Assembly (NCBI RefSeq): GCF_042453785.1
Contig: NC_091675.1
Location: 6,522,501-6,586,500 of the forward strand
DNA from: Malus domestica
Lineage: Eukaryota > Streptophyta > Magnoliopsida > Rosales > Rosaceae
Direction: 5' to 3'
Length of the DNA stretch: 64,000 bases
Shown here: positions 25,288-37,528 of the stretch, piece after piece
How positions within the stretch are numbered: the stretch's first letter is position 1
Layout: each line of letters starts with the position of its first letter
Program-made: the position numbers and the translations under genes
Notes under the pieces: generated by a model
Told to the model about the DNA's origin: nothing
Database searches by the model: none
The model's input: the letters and a program-made list of their open reading frames with translations, nothing else

Positions 25288-25681
25288 AGACCATCTCTAA
25301 ACCTGGGTTAAAAGTCAAATTACCCCCCCCTCCCAAAAACTCTCCAACCCATGTTAAAATTTTAGGCTAAATGCCAAATGTTATTTCTGGGCCAAATACC
25401 CCCCCAGCTTTCCCCCCGGGCTAAATGTCAAATGTTTATCGGAATTTAAATTTTTTTAGATTAAAATGTTCATAAAATTAATTTACAATAATCTACATTT
25501 TTATTTTTTTATTTTTTTAAATTGATTTAAGAAAAAAATTAGCTTAAGTTCATTCTTTAATAATTCCGGGCTAAAATTTTAGGGGCAGAAGGGTTGGAGC
25601 AGAAAAGATGTTTCTGGGCTAAAAATCAAATTTTCCGGGCTAAAAAATTTGGCTTTTAGCCCAAGGGTTGGAGATGGTCTA
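25288..25681. mobile_element. MITE inside exon 1 of the CCD pseudogene
   Basis: The inverted ends are AGACCATCTCTAAACC and GGTTGGAGATGGTCT, and inside them GGGCTAAA and TTTAGCCC motifs are mirrored. Removing it joins GCTCTTAAG to AAGAAGCCC, giving an uninterrupted Lys-rich N-terminal peptide like a plastid transit peptide. The flanking duplication is unclear (TTA or AAG), so the exact borders are uncertain by a few bases. Confidence 0.7.
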
Positions 25682-26975
25682 AGAAGAAGCCCTCTGTCTC
25701 TAAAAATCTTTGTTACTTGAACACCCTCTCCTCAGCTTTCATGGTGAGCAGTTTTCAATAATTCAAATGCATATATATATATGTGTGTGTGTTTGTGTGT
25801 CTACATTTATGTTATAAACACATCTTATACCTGACTTGATCGACTATATGTAAAGAACAAGATTCAGCCATTTATGATGGGAAAAATGGAACAAGTAATT
25901 CCCATGCAAATAGATGTCACAAAAACTTTCAAGAACACTTCTGGCAAAGTGTTGGACTTCTTGGTAGATTCAATGTTCGAATTCGTCGATCAAGAGTTTC
26001 TTCCATCTCAGGTAGCTTACGATCACTTCCAGGCACTACAGTAGCTAGTTTCTCACAAATTAATGTTGTACAAAATTTCAAATTAATTACTTTGAAACTT
26101 GTGTTGATTAATGTAGAGCAACTTCGGGCCGGTCAATGAGTTGGGAGGAGAAGTTGCTGTCACCAGCGGCATCAGAGGGAAAATCCCAGATGATTTTCCA
26201 GAGGGTATCTACATAAGAAATGGTCAGTACTATTTATATATTATTCGTTAATTAAGATGTCAGATCAATACAATATTTTATTGTAATTGATAGAACATTT
26301 TACTGTTTTTTGTGCGAATTTCTCAAGGGAAACATTAACCTATATCGAAATTCTGCCGTACATCACATAATATTTAACGCTCTTCCTTATATTTTTTCTG
26401 GTTCTATGCATTTAATTATGTGTACATGATGTAGGGAAGGTTATACATGCTTAGCAAGCTAACTTCGGCAAAATTAAGTTTTTAATTTTTAGATCTTTGA
26501 ACTCATGACCTTCTCTAACAAAGTTGAGATAGGTGCCGCTAGATGAACTTGGCAAACTAATTATGGTAAGATTAGTATTATATATTATACTAATCCAACT
26601 AAGTTGTCAAATATGAGTTTTTTTTCTTTAACATTTTCTTTATTTGGGCTTATACTTAATTGAGCTAATTATCAGTTCAACACAATACTGGTCAAAATTG
26701 AATATATGCCAGAAGAAGTAACCTGGCTAACAATATGATTTGCGAAATCAGAAAGGAATTTTATTAGTAGATGCTCCCTTACCACTCCAGCACTGGAGCT
26801 AATTGGAGACCACTCAACTGTTTGAATTATTTTGTGCATGTGCTGCATTGAGTTATATTTCAATTTATATATTTGTTTTGTGACAAATTTTCAATTTATA
26901 TATTATGTAGGGCCAAACCCTCTATTTGGGGGATTGAAATCAACAAGATCTGTGTTGGGAAAGTCAAGTCACTTA

Positions 26976-28103
26976 GGGTGCGTTTGTTGCACCGGACTGT
27001 CTCGGACTGGACTAGCTACAGGGACTAAACTGGACTGGCTTAGACTAGACTAAGCTGGACTAGTTTAATGAAGCGTTTGGTGCAGTGTCAGTACTAAAAA
27101 ACAGACTAATAACAAATTTTAATATTATATTATTTAATTCATATTTATTAATATTTTACATTATTTAATAAATATTTTGTAATATTTTATTATTAACTCT
27201 GCCTTATCTCCGCCCCTCTTCCATCCCAATTCCATTCATCCTCTCTTTCTGCCTTTTCTCCGCCCCTTTCCCTCTGTTTTCTTCCTAATGTTACTTCGTC
27301 CCTCTCCCTTTTTTTCTTCGTCCCTCTTCCTCTTCATCTCCATCTTCTTCTTTTGTTCTCCGTTCAAACGACAATGCAAGAAAGAGAGGGACGAAGCAAG
27401 AAAGAGATAGAAAATTTAGGAGATGGGATTGGGTTGCATGTGCGATTGGCTCGAAAGTGGGAGATGGAGAAGGTCTGCAATCAAGGAGTTTCATGTTTTC
27501 TGGGTTCGGTTTGCCTTCAGTCAATCCCATCGTCGATTTAAGCTTATACCCACTGCAGATTTTTTTTTTTTTTTTTTGTGTGTGTTTTATGGTTTCTGAG
27601 TTCGATTTAAGCTTGTAGATTTTTGTGTTTTATGGTTTCTGGGTTCGATTTAAGCTTGTGGGTTCGATTTAATTTTGTGTTTTATGGTTTCTGGGTTCGA
27701 TTTTTTTTTTTTGGGTTCGATTTAAGCTTGTAGGTTGGATCTGAATTTGAAAAATGGAACAACTGCATATTTTATTTTTGTTTTGAATTTTGCGGGATGT
27801 GGGTTTGCAAATGGTTGTGGAAGCGAGGAAGAAGATGGAGCAGGGCAAAGAGGGAACGATGTGCAACGAGCAGGACGAGCGACGTTGGGTCTTGGACGAC
27901 TGACTCTCGCGATTTTCTCTTTATCAAAAGAGGGCTTACGAATCCGGCCGAAATTGGGGTTGCTCGTTAAGAACGGCTAAGGAGGTAGTTAATCCAAGCG
28001 AGTCCGGGTTAAGCTCATTAAAGCTAATCCGGATGCACACCAAACAAAGGACTATAGTCTAGTCCAGTCCAATCCTTCTTAATCCTGTCAAACAAACGTG
28101 CCC
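26976..28103. mobile_element. Harbinger-type non-autonomous element, 1128 bp, in CCD exon 4
   Basis: The target duplication is TTA (26973-26975 and 28104-28106). The ends are GGGTGCGTTTGTT and AACAAACGTGCCC, an imperfect inverted pair. Subterminal GGACTGGACTAG motifs are mirrored on the right as CTAGTCCAGTCC. Removing the element and one TTA restores the codons for S-H-L-W-I-E-G-E-G-M, matching the sister gene's exon. The interior contains three or four tandem copies of a TTTCTGGGTTCGATTTAAGC unit (27560-27740). There is no transposase. Confidence 0.9.
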
Positions 28104-29483
28104 TTATGGATTGAAGGAGAAGGCATGCTACATGCTTTATATTTTAGTAGGGACGGCGACGTCGGTGATGGAGGCTGGACTGTCCACTACAACAACAGAC
28201 ACGTTGAAACTGAAACGTTCAAGCTCGAAAAACAGCGAAACAAGCCATCTTTTCTTCCCGCCATAGGCGGCGACCCGCCGGCTATTTTATCCGCTTACCT
28301 GCTCAATTTGGTAGGCACGCTATAACGTAGTTTATTTCAAAATCTCTGTGTCGCTTTCATTAACTTGTTAGGATTTCATCCACTCCGTGCTTGTGGTTCG
28401 AGGAACCGCCAAATTTCACCATGATAATTTGTACGAGGATTCTTCTCCTCTCCAGTAGTCTAGGCTGCTGTGAATTTTGGGGAGGGTTTTGTTTGCCTTG
28501 TGTGCAGCTTTGGCTGTTTTAGGTTTCTCCGTAACGTATAGTTTTAATGAAAATCTATCGCTTGGGTTAAAAAAAAAAGTAAAAAACTTATAAGGGCTTT
28601 TCATATCTATCAACTTAAAGTACATATATAACCTGATATAATTATAAGTTTGTTCTTATTAATTTGTGATGCTTCTTACAGTTGAGGTTTGGCAAAGTGA
28701 ACAAGTATTTGAGCAACACCAATGTTTTCGAACATTCGGGGGAAGTTCTACTCCATAGCTGAAAATCACATACCTCAAGAGATTGACATCATTACATTAG
28801 AAACTTTAGGCAACTGGGATGTCTCTGGAGCTTGGAACAGACCTTTTACCAGCCACCCAAAGGTGGGTGTGTGTGTGTGTGTAATTAGGGCTATATATAG
28901 CCCTTAACTTTCATTTTAAATAAAGGAAATGTTATTATAGCACTCCAAAAATTTCATTATACACTCATCACAACTATATTTTTTTTTTCTAATTATAGAA
29001 AGTTTGGAGTGTAAAATGAGATTTTTAGAGTGTCATTAACAATTCCTTTAAATTATATACTAATTAGGGGGTGTAGTCAAACTCGGATTTGAGAGGATTT
29101 TAAAAGACTTTAAAATCTTAGTATAGTCAATTAAAAGATTTTAAAAGATTTTAGAATCCATTCAAATCTAGGCATAGTCAATTAAAAGATTTTAAAGGAT
29201 TGTAGAATCCATTCAAATCTATGTATAGTCAATTAAAAGATTTTAAAAGATTTTAAAGGATTTTAAAATCCATCCAAATCTAAGTATATTGAAAAAATTA
29301 AGATTTTGTAGGATTTCAATAAGTTGTGGATTTTGTGGGATTTGAGAGCAAAAAGTATATATAACCAAGACTAAAAGGAATCCAACCTTACCCCCTAGGA
29401 TTTCAAATCCTTCCACCACAATCCATTCAAATTCTTTAAAATCCATATGAATTTATGTTTGGGCCCAAAATATTGGTTTGGGC

Positions 29484-32403
29484 TAGGCCTGGCAAACGGG
29501 TCGTGTCAGTCGTGTTCGTGTAACACCTGTTATCTTAACAGGTCGTGTCGTGTCACACATGTTATCTTAACGGGTCCTTAACAGGTTGGGTCACTTTACC
29601 CAACGGGTAAAGTGACCCGACCCGTTATGACCCGTTAAGAAAAATATTTTTTTTCTTCTTAAATTTGCACATACCACACATTGTCACATAAATATTACTT
29701 CAAAACATTAAAACACATTTGTCGTTTAAGTACTACATGTACACTCGAAAATAAGAGCCTCATAAAAAATACATCCATACACTACTAATCTATTACAAAT
29801 ATTAAATGTGCAAGGATATGCAAAATGAAAGCGTTTTTGTTTTAAAGGTTGTGAAGCCTTTCTTAAAAGTTTAGACCTTGCCAATGGAACTCAATGCTTA
29901 ATGAAAGTGACCCACTAGTGTGTTTATTCATACTTTCATTAAGTATAACATAAGATTTTGTGGTATCCACTAGTGTAAATATTTTAAATTGAAGATCGAA
30001 TTCATTCATTGTATTCATAAAGAGTCAAGGAGCGTAGTTGTAAAAAATCATCAAAATCGGAGTTAAAATAACCGTTAAATTGTGATTTTTCGTTTATAAC
30101 CGTCGAAAAGTTTTGTCCCGTTACTTAATCTTTAAATGTTTATTTTTTACAATTTTTGGCGTATGCGATCTCGAAGGATATACAAACAAGTGACGGTTAG
30201 ATCGTTGAAACTAGTTTCGTAGAATGCATATCTCATCAAAACAATAGATTCACTAACACTTAAGAGTTTATTCTTACTTTTATTAAGTATAACATAAGAT
30301 TTTGTGGTATCCACTAGTGTAAATATTTTAAATTGAAGATCGAATTCATTCATTGTATTCATATAGGGTCAAGGAGTGTAGCTGTAAAAAATCATCAAAA
30401 TCGGAGTTAAAATAACCGTTAAATCGTGATTTTTCGTTTATAGCTGTCGAAAAGTTTTGTCTCGTTACTTGATCTCTAAATGTTTGTTTTTTGCAATTTT
30501 TGGCATATGCAATCTCGAAGTATATACATACATGTTTGATGGTTGGATCGTTGAAACTAGTTTCGTAGAATGTGTATCCCATCAAAACAATAGATTCACT
30601 AACACTAAGAGTTTATTCATACTTTCACCAAGTATAACATAAAATTTTGTGGTATCCACTAGTGTAAATATTTTTAATTGAAGATCAAATTCATTCATTG
30701 TATTTATATAGGGTCAAGGAGTGTAGCTGTGAAAAATCATCAAAATCGGAGTTAAAATAATCGTTAAATCATGATTTTTCGTTTATAACCGTCGAAAAGT
30801 TTTGTCACGTTACTTGATCTTTGAATGTTTGTTTTTTGCAATTTTTGGCATATGCGATCTCGAAGCATATACAAACAAGTTTGACGGTTGGATCTGAAAC
30901 TAGTTTCGCAAAATGCGTATCTCATCAAAACAATATATTCACTAACACTTAAGAGTTTATTAATATTTCATAAGTATAACATAAGATTTTGTGGTATCCA
31001 CTAGTGTAAATATTTTAAATTGAAAATCAAATTCATTCATTGTATTCATATAGAGTCAAGGACTGTAGCTGTGAAAAATTATCAAAATCGGAGTTAAAAT
31101 AACCGTTAAATCATGATTTTTCGTTTATAACCGTCGAAATTTTTTGTCCTGTTACTTGATCTCTGAATGTTTGTTTTTTGTAATTTTTGGCGTATGCGAT
31201 CTCGAAGTATATACAAACATGTTTGACGGTTGGATCGTTGAAACTAGTTTCGTATAATGCGTATCCTATAAAAACAATAGATTCACGAACACTTAAGAGT
31301 TTATTCATACTTTCGTCAACTATAACATAAGATTTTGTGGTATCCACTAGTGTAAATATTTTAAATTGAAGATCGAATTCATTCATTGTATTCATATAGG
31401 GTCAAGGAGTGTAGATGTAAAAAATCATCAAAATCGGAGTTAAAATAACCGTTAAATCGTTATTTTTTGTTTATAACCGTCGAAACGTTTTGTCCCGTTA
31501 CTTGATCTATGAATGTTTGTTTTTTGCAATTTTTGGCGTATGCGATCTTGAAGCATATACAAACAAGTTTGACGGTTGGATCGTTGAAACTAGTTTCGCA
31601 AAATGTGTATCTCATCAAAACAATAGATTCACTAACACTTAAGAGTTTATTCATATTTTCATTAAGTATAACATAAGATTACTAGTGTAAATATTTTAAA
31701 TTGAAGATCAAATTCATTCATTGTATTCATATAGGGTCAAGGAGTGTAGCTGTAAAAAATTATCAAAATTGGAGTTACAATAACCGTTAAATCGTGATTT
31801 TTCGTTTATAACCGTCGAAAAGTTTTGTCTCGTTACTTAATATCTGAATGTTTGTTTTTTGCAATTTTTGGTGTATGCGATCTCGAAGTATATACAAACA
31901 TGTTTGACGGTTGGATCGTTGAAACTAGTTTCGTAGAATGCGCATCCCATCAAAACAATAGATTCACTAACACTTAAGAGTTTATTTATACTTTCATTAA
32001 GTATAACATAAGATTTTGTGGTATCCCCTAGTGTAAATATTTTAAATTGAAGATCGAATTCATTCATTGTATTCATATAGGGTCAAGGAGTGTAGCTGTA
32101 AAAAATCATCAAAATCAGAGTTAAAATAACCGTTAAATCGTTATTTTTCGTTTATAACCGTCAAAAAGTTTTGTCTCGTTACTTGATCTGTGAATGTTTT
32201 TTTTTTGTAATATTTTGCTAATGCGATCTCGAAGCATATACAAAAAAGTTTGACGGTTTGATCGTTGAAATTAGTTTCGTTTAATTCGTATCTCATGAAG
32301 TTCAATGGTGTGTGTGTGTGTATATATATTTATTTATTTATTAAGTAGATTTAAATCTATTTATTTTTTATGTATAATTATTATATTTTTTAGGGGTATA
32401 AAA

Positions 32404-32434
<31 letters not shown>

Positions 32435-32799
32435 ACTATTATAGTTAATATTTTTGGGGTATAATTATTATAGTATATATAGTTATTATAATTATTATAG
32501 TTAATTTAATATATATATATATATATATATATAATTATTATAGTTTTTAGGGGTATAAAATTGTTAAATTAATATATATATAATTATTATAGTATTTTTT
32601 TAGGGTTATAAAATTATTAAATTAATATTCTGCTTATCGTGTTACCCACGTGTATACCCGAACCAACCCGTTATCTTAACAGGTGCTTATCGGGTTACCC
32701 GATAACGATCCGTTTCGTTATCGTGTCGACCCGAACACCTATTAATTTAGTGTCGTGTCGTATCAGGTTATCGGGTCGTGTCAGGAATTGCCAAGCCTA
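29484..32799. mobile_element. Non-autonomous hAT element, 3316 bp, with internal tandem array
   Basis: A perfect 8-bp duplication GTTTGGGC flanks it (29476-29483, 32800-32807). The inverted ends TAGGCCTGGCAA and TTGCCAAGCCTA differ at one base. Subterminal regions carry many ACCCGTTA, TAACGGGT and CGTGTCGTGTC motifs in both arms, as expected for transposase binding. The interior is a tandem array (29924-32297) plus AT-rich DNA with TA microsatellites (32410-32600). No transposase is encoded, so mobilisation would need an autonomous relative. Confidence 0.93.
29924..32297 (+). repeat. Tandem array of about seven 345-bp units inside the hAT element
   Basis: The landmark GTCAAGGA (last base variable) occurs at 30024, 30368, 30713, 31055, 31401, 31736 and 32082, giving spacings of 344, 345, 342, 346, 335 and 346 bases. 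The unit includes AAATCATCAAAATCGGAGTT, TTTTTCGTTTATAACCGTCG and TAAGAGTTTATTCATACTTT. The recurrent minus-strand frames of 64-94 codons that start in each unit are copies of one fortuitous frame: they end at varied stops and show no codon-position conservation that I can see. Confidence 0.92.
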
Positions 32800-33107
32800 G
32801 TTTGGGCCGAGCACTAAGTTGTTTTCGGCCTAAAGGCCGTACTTAAGAGTCATTGGGGGTCATCCGGTTTATGGGCCACATAGCCAAGGCCTGCCGTGTC
32901 CTATTAGGAATCCATGGGTAGTTGAATCCTGATACGAGATGGAGTTTCGATAAGATAAGGATGTTGGAGTTTGGGATTGAATCCGGCTTAATAACGGGTT
33001 GAGTTCAAAATCCTAGTAGGAGTAGGATTGGTTGAGATAAGGGGGGATCGAGGAAATGAGTCTTACTCTGAGAATGGTTGTGATTTGATCGGAAGTAGGT
33101 TAGCTAC

Positions 33108-33116
33108 TATAAATAG
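33108..33116 (+). promoter_or_regulatory. LTR TATA box facing the 3' half of the CCD pseudogene
   Basis: TATAAATAG lies in LTR 1b with the same flanks as the box in the inverted LTR copy (minus strand, 2997-3005). It points toward CCD exons 6-13, so readthrough transcripts of that half are conceivable. Confidence 0.55.
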
Positions 33117-34845
33117 AGGGAGGAGGACATCATTCAACCCCCTTCAATTCAACACACAAACTGCCCTGCGCAAACTCTCGCTCTACGCTAAACCTCTCAA
33201 CAACCTTGAGATTTTTACTTTCTTTTTCCGCTGACACATCTTCAGTTTGGATAAACAATACTGTGGAGGCAACCGACGAACATCTTTAGTTTGGATAAAC
33301 ACCACTGTTGCCATAGAATCAGCCGACCGTGAAGCACCTTTAGTTTGGATAAACAGCATTGCGACAGGGTCGACTGGTTATCTATCCAAGTCTCGATTGA
33401 GAAGGATTTTCGGATCTTTATTGGCAGAGGTCATCTCATCAGCCTTCTCAACGAAGTGATGTGTTACTCGGACTCGGCACATTGAACGCCGAGTTGTTTT
33501 ATGATTGGATACTCACAAGTAAGCTTTAGAGTTCGACATTCTGACGGCTGAACCACATTTACCATCAAGACATATATCTGTTTTGATGTATGTGCCCCTA
33601 TACTCTGGTGTTGATTTGACGTGCTTATACTCTTACGAATATAATCACTGTGACCGAATCTGGCGTCGACGATTTGTGAACTTCGCAGAACTAGTCTATA
33701 ACCCAAAGGTTGGGACGTGTTCCTTCCTTGGCCGCAGTCGCAAGATTGAGAAGCCAGCCGCGCGGTCAACGCAACATCAACATATTTCACTCCTTGACCG
33801 ACGAGTTGGCACGCCCAGCTTCAACCGAAGGATGTAGTTAGCTTATTAGTTACTCGGCCTGCGCGTCACATAGACTTGGTAGTTTTTAGGGTTAACAATT
33901 TTGTAGAAGTCTTTAATCCTCTTAAATCCTATAAAATTTACAACTTTTAAAATCCTTTAAAATCTTAGGAGGTGTAGTCAAACTAAGATTTTAAAGGATT
34001 TTAAAAGTGATAGATTTGATAGGATTTAAGGGGATTAAAGACTCCTACAAAATTCATATGGATTTTAAAGAATTTGAATGGATTGTGGTGGATTGTGGGG
34101 GAAGGATTTGAAATCCTAGGGGGTGAGATTGGATTCTTTTTAGTTTTGGTTATACATACTTTTTGCTTTCAAATCCCACAAAATCCACAACTTATTTAAA
34201 TCCTCCAAAATCTTAATTTTTTTTAATACACTTAGATTTGGATGGATTCTAAAATCCATTAAAATCTTTTAGGGGAAATTTGATATAAGTCCATTTTTTT
34301 GAGTCAATAGTAGGAATAATCCAATTTATTAAAATAAGTCCAATTCCTTAAATTTAATTATTTTATTATCAATAATTATCTCTTCAATGAAAAATTTTAT
34401 TGTAAAAATCAAATTTCTTCCTAATTATCTCTTTGATTATTTCTTTTTATTTATTTTTTTTGTTATTTCTTGTTCTTGCTCTTGCTTTATCCTATTTATA
34501 GATTTTATTTTAATTTTTATAATCAACCTATATTACAGGTTAATTGTATTTATCTACCTATATGACAGATTTTTTTCATAGTCAACCTTTCACGGATTAA
34601 TGTGTCTTGCTTGTAGGTATATTTTGTTTTTTTCTACCTTTTAGTTAGGTTTCATATCTCACTTATAGGTATAATATACATTCATAAATTTGCTACTTGA
34701 GTTAGGGTATAATGTTTTGCAGATAGATTTATGTTAGTATATTAGTTTTTTTGTTATAAGATATTAATTAGATATTTTGGAGTTGGAAAATGCATAATAT
34801 TAAAGATTTTAATTGATTTTTAATATTTTTAGAAAACATTAAATG

Positions 34846-37528
34846 TGTCACAGCCCGTCCCGAATAATTGATTTCTGACAGTGCGAAATGACGGTTCTAA
34901 CCTTTGAACGTTAAAGCTGTAATGTGTGTGTGACTTGTTTTGGAGACTTGATATTTTTCCTTGGTTGGTTAGTGACCACGTGGAACTCACACACACAATA
35001 CTCACTATCTCTCATCTCCCTTATCCTCTCATCTTTCTCAGACTATCTCTCTCTTTCCCTTACGTACGGACAAGACACAAAGCTCACCCTCGAGCACGGA
35101 TCGAAGCTTTAAAGGTAAGGTCCTTGTTCATTGTAACCTCCTGAGTCTATTGATACCCTTGTTTGGATGGGAATGCGTCGGAAACCCGAGAAACACTAAC
35201 CCTGATTTTGTGCATTGTTCATGCACACGTAAAACCTTGCATTATAGGGAATTCGAAGCACATAGAAGGCTTAAGGAGGTCCTCACGAGCCTTGGGGTAG
35301 TTCGTTGGAAGAGTTTGGATGTTGGAGGGCCGAGATCGAAGCTTTTCAAAGTCGACCGGATAATTGAGCTTCCTCAGGTAGATTCTAGTGGAATTCAAGG
35401 CTTAAAAATAGTATAACGTGATTCTACATGTTATTAGCTTCATTTTGGTACCAATTGCATGAAAAATGGTGAAGAAACAAAAGAGAATAGTGAGTTTGAA
35501 GTTTTGCCCAATTTTCGGCGCCGATGACAGTCGCCAGAGCTGGAGGTAGGAGGTAAAGGAATATTCCGTCAAGTATGACGGAATATTCTCACGCCGTCAG
35601 TTATGATTGACGGTTACCGTTAGGATTTAACGGAATATTCCTGACGCCGTTGAAGGATCCGTCAGGATCTCCTGAGCGTGGCTGCGCGTATTGCCGTGCC
35701 TTGGTCGGCGCGTGCGGGGTCAAAAAATTATTTTGAAAATTTGGATAGGTCCGTGGAGTTATGTAAATCATTGTGATATATTCATATACCCAAATTGAGC
35801 AATGTATGAGAAGTTATTAGCTAGTTTTGTATATGTGCTTTAAAATAACGTTTTTATAGTTAACTCGCATATAGGTGAGGCCTATCCCGAGGACGAGCGT
35901 ATCCACGGGCAACTCGGGGGCTACTCTTCGACATACCAGTGAGTGGACTTTTGTTTTCAGTATATATCTATATACTTAATATATTTCCCAGAAATGCATT
36001 TTTTAGTAAAGTATGCTTTGAAATAATCTGCCAATTGCTTTTATATTCTGAATATGCATTTCATGGTTGCATATATATATAAATGTGGTGTTGTGGAGGC
36101 ACATGTAAGTGTAGGTAAGTTATGTTTGGTTATGTGAATCATCGATGATGTGATATGTGATTGAATAATGTTGAGCTTATAAAACTGCACCTAGAGTGAT
36201 TGTGATTTAGCCAGAGATATGAGGTACATGCCTGTTTATTTACGTCACCTCCCGCACTATAAAATAACGTTTTTATAGTTAACTCGCATATAGGTGAGGC
36301 CTATCCCGAGGACGAGCGTATCCACGGGCGACTCGGGGGCTACTTTTCGACATACCAGTGAGTGGGCTTTTGTTTTCAGTATATATCTATATACTTGATA
36401 TATTTCCCATAAATGCATTTTTTAGTAAAGTATGCTTTAAAATAATATGCCAATTGCTTTTATATTCTGAATATGCATTTCATGGTTGCATATACATATA
36501 AATGTGGTGTTGTGGAGACACAGGTAAGTGTAGGTAAGTTATGTTTGGTTATGTGAATCATCGATGATGTGATATGTGATTGAATAATGTTGAGCTCATA
36601 AAACTGCACCTAGGGGGTGATTGTGATTTAGCCAGAGATATGAGGTACATGCCTGTTTATTTACATCACCTCCCACACTATATGCTCATACTGGATCCAA
36701 CTTAAGTGCACAATCTTGTCATATAGACCTTATTCATGGTTCCGACTCGTAGGTGACTAGCGATTTATCACCCGACTATTATGAGAGAATAGAGTTGAGC
36801 ATAATTATATTTCACCTAATCTTGTCGTACAGACCCTCTTTAATGGTTCCGACCTATGTGCAGTATATTGTCGTATAGGTCATTGTAGTGACTCCGGCCA
36901 TATTGACTTTTGAGCTATGAATTCAGCCGTACAGACTACCTCAGGGGTTCCAGCTAACATATCATATTTCTATGAAATCATTCTTACCTAAATGGTTTAC
37001 TTTGTTATATTTTGGCATGGCATACATATGAATATGATTATGTGAAGCATGAATTGAGTTGATATATTTCATATCTAATTATGTATATGCTTATATTCTG
37101 AATCTGGGAAAAATTATACATGTTTTATAGCGAGGGGTTAGTATATTGATAAATGAAATGATTTTGTAAAACATTTGTTTTTGCTCACTCACGTTTTCTG
37201 TTTTGCACCCCTCCAGGTTCTAAATAAGCTTGTTGTTGGTGGCTCGGGATTGTCAGCTATTCTGACCTATTTGATTAATAGTAGGACATTCCTAGTACTG
37301 TGTAATTAGTATTTGTCCTACTGGACTGCACCTAGACTTATTATGCTCTGATTAGGAGTGTTTACTGTTGTAACTAACTCCTATCACATTCTATTTAGTA
37401 GTGCACTCTAGTAATTTGGTTCTTAATTATTCATATAATTCTTATCTTTATTACTTCCGCACTGTGCACATGGCTACGTCACTCTCACGTGACAGCCAGC
37501 ATGCCTTGATCTCGGTCGGGATGTGTCA
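34846..37528 (+). mobile_element. Solo LTR 2, 2683 bp
   Basis: It runs from TGTCACAGCCCGTCCCGA to CGGTCGGGATGTGTCA and is flanked by a perfect 5-bp duplication AAATG (34841-34845, 37529-37533). TG and CA ends plus a 5-bp duplication point to a retrotransposon LTR. An internal 419-bp tandem duplication accounts for part of its length. Short frames at 34924-35416 do not resemble retrotransposon proteins. The orientation is uncertain because no internal region remains. Confidence 0.8.
35842..36681 (+). repeat. 419-bp direct tandem duplication inside solo LTR 2
   Basis: The two units begin with AAAATAACGTTTTTATAGTT at 35842 and 36261. They share GAGGCCTATCCCGAGGACGA, CGTATCCACGGGC and the closing CACCTCCC-CACTAT with only scattered differences. 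The close match suggests a young or gene-converted duplication. Confidence 0.9.

Larger units (their letters stand above)
29456..33897 (+). mobile_element. Solo LTR 1b, split by a hAT element
   Basis: The LTR starts TGTTTGGGCCCAAAATATTG and ends TTTTTAGGGTTAACA. It is homologous to the inverted copy at 2197-3332. Without the hAT insert and its extra 8 bp it is about 1118 bp. The flanking duplication is imperfect (ATTTA at left, ATTTT at right). It contains a TATA box at 33108 and tandem TTTGGATAAACAGCAC-type units (33240-33360). Frames at 33028-33459 parallel those in the other copy but are interrupted. No internal retrotransposon genes are present. Confidence 0.85.

Noticed and set aside
29924..32297. 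Regular repeats that might suggest a CRISPR-like array or a repeated gene family
   Set aside because: Units are 345 bp, directly adjacent without unique spacers, inside a hAT element of a plant genome.
32400..32600. TA-rich tracts as a possible origin or matrix-attachment site
   Set aside because: They are simple TA microsatellites inside the hAT element; sequence alone does not support a specific function.
34924..35416. Short plus-strand frames in solo LTR 2 as a gene with a splice donor (AAAGGTAAGGT near 35113)
   Set aside because: There is no recognisable protein, the element borders enclose the region, and LTR leaders often contain splice-like motifs.
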